Below are positions 37,035-37,046 of a stretch of DNA of 37,046 nucleotides, one piece after another. This DNA comes from Planctomycetota bacterium. GTDB taxonomy: Bacteria > Planctomycetota > Planctomycetia > Gemmatales > Gemmataceae. The translations under genes and the position numbers were made by a program. Position 1 is the first letter of the stretch. Each line of letters opens with the position of its first letter. Below the pieces are notes generated by a model. It did not search any database. It saw only the letters and a list, made by a program, of their open reading frames with translations, and had not been told where the DNA came from. Where the stretch lies: positions 1 to 37,046 of the forward strand of contig VGZI01000041.1 in NCBI GenBank assembly GCA_016872605.1, given 5' to 3'.

Positions 37035-37046
37035 CTTTCACAATTA

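Noticed and set aside
33707..37046. Distal attachment site for the tRNA-Glu element
   Set aside because: No second copy of the tRNA 3' end was found by eye in the remaining sequence.

Overview
The window reads as chromosomal DNA of a planctomycete (Pirellulales/Gemmatales-like). The evidence is the moderately high GC content and several families typical of that phylum: a DUF1559 pseudopilin with an H-X9-DG tail, a Tat-exported sulfatase, two GYF_2 membrane proteins, a WD40 protein with a signal peptide, a DUF4058 protein, and the start of a Tat-exported Gfo/Idh/MocA oxidoreductase. A UbiA/MqnP-like prenyltransferase also fits. No species can be named from this sequence.

Layout. Positions 1-1.7 kb hold the glycine-rich end of an upstream gene, palindromes, then a HIT protein translationally coupled to hemC. 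Positions 1.7-7.5 kb (minus strand) hold a broken HlyD-type adaptor gene, carB and a membrane-anchored protein phosphatase. Positions 7.5-12.7 kb hold an unrecognised gene, a transthyretin-like lipoprotein coupled to a DUF1559 pseudopilin, a sulfatase and an orphan D12-class adenine methylase. Positions 12.8-17.2 kb hold a stand-alone PolX-type HhH protein, a UbiA/MqnP prenyltransferase, a compact three-gene operon (DUF350 membrane protein, small RGGFG/poly-Gly protein, glutathionylspermidine-synthase-like ATP-grasp ligase), a VOC protein and an SDR. Positions 17.4-23.2 kb hold a WD40 protein, recA with a clear sigma70-like promoter, a DUF3500 protein and a class-I amidotransferase-like protein without its catalytic residues. 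Positions 23.5-26.8 kb hold two GYF_2 paralogues (the second frameshifted), a cupin and a DUF4058 protein. Positions 27.1-30.1 kb hold speA and pyrD. Positions 30.1-33.4 kb hold an FHA/coiled-coil protein and two thioredoxins. Positions 33.6-35.2 kb hold tRNA-Glu with a tyrosine recombinase and a small HTH regulator, followed by a truncated oxidoreductase and a secreted two-domain protein.

Two themes stand out. First, the membrane-anchored thioredoxin gene at 32505-32984 has an in-frame TGA exactly where the first catalytic cysteine of WCGPC belongs. The frame continues intact through the rest of the fold, and a SECIS-like stem-loop with a GGUUC loop lies 27 nt downstream. This is a good candidate selenoprotein next to an ordinary WCAPC thioredoxin. 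Second, the window is saturated with short palindromic elements (about 20 recorded). They include two 97%-identical 158-bp MITE-like elements with 9-bp target duplications, a 112-bp element whose removal with one CTAG copy restores the HlyD reading frame, elements that appear inserted in frame inside carB (twice) and pyrD, and a repeat that supplies the stop codon of hemC and probably of the cupin gene. Gene decay is also visible in the HlyD gene, a GYF_2 gene and a Gfo/Idh gene, so the TGA reading needs to be weighed against simple decay or sequence error.
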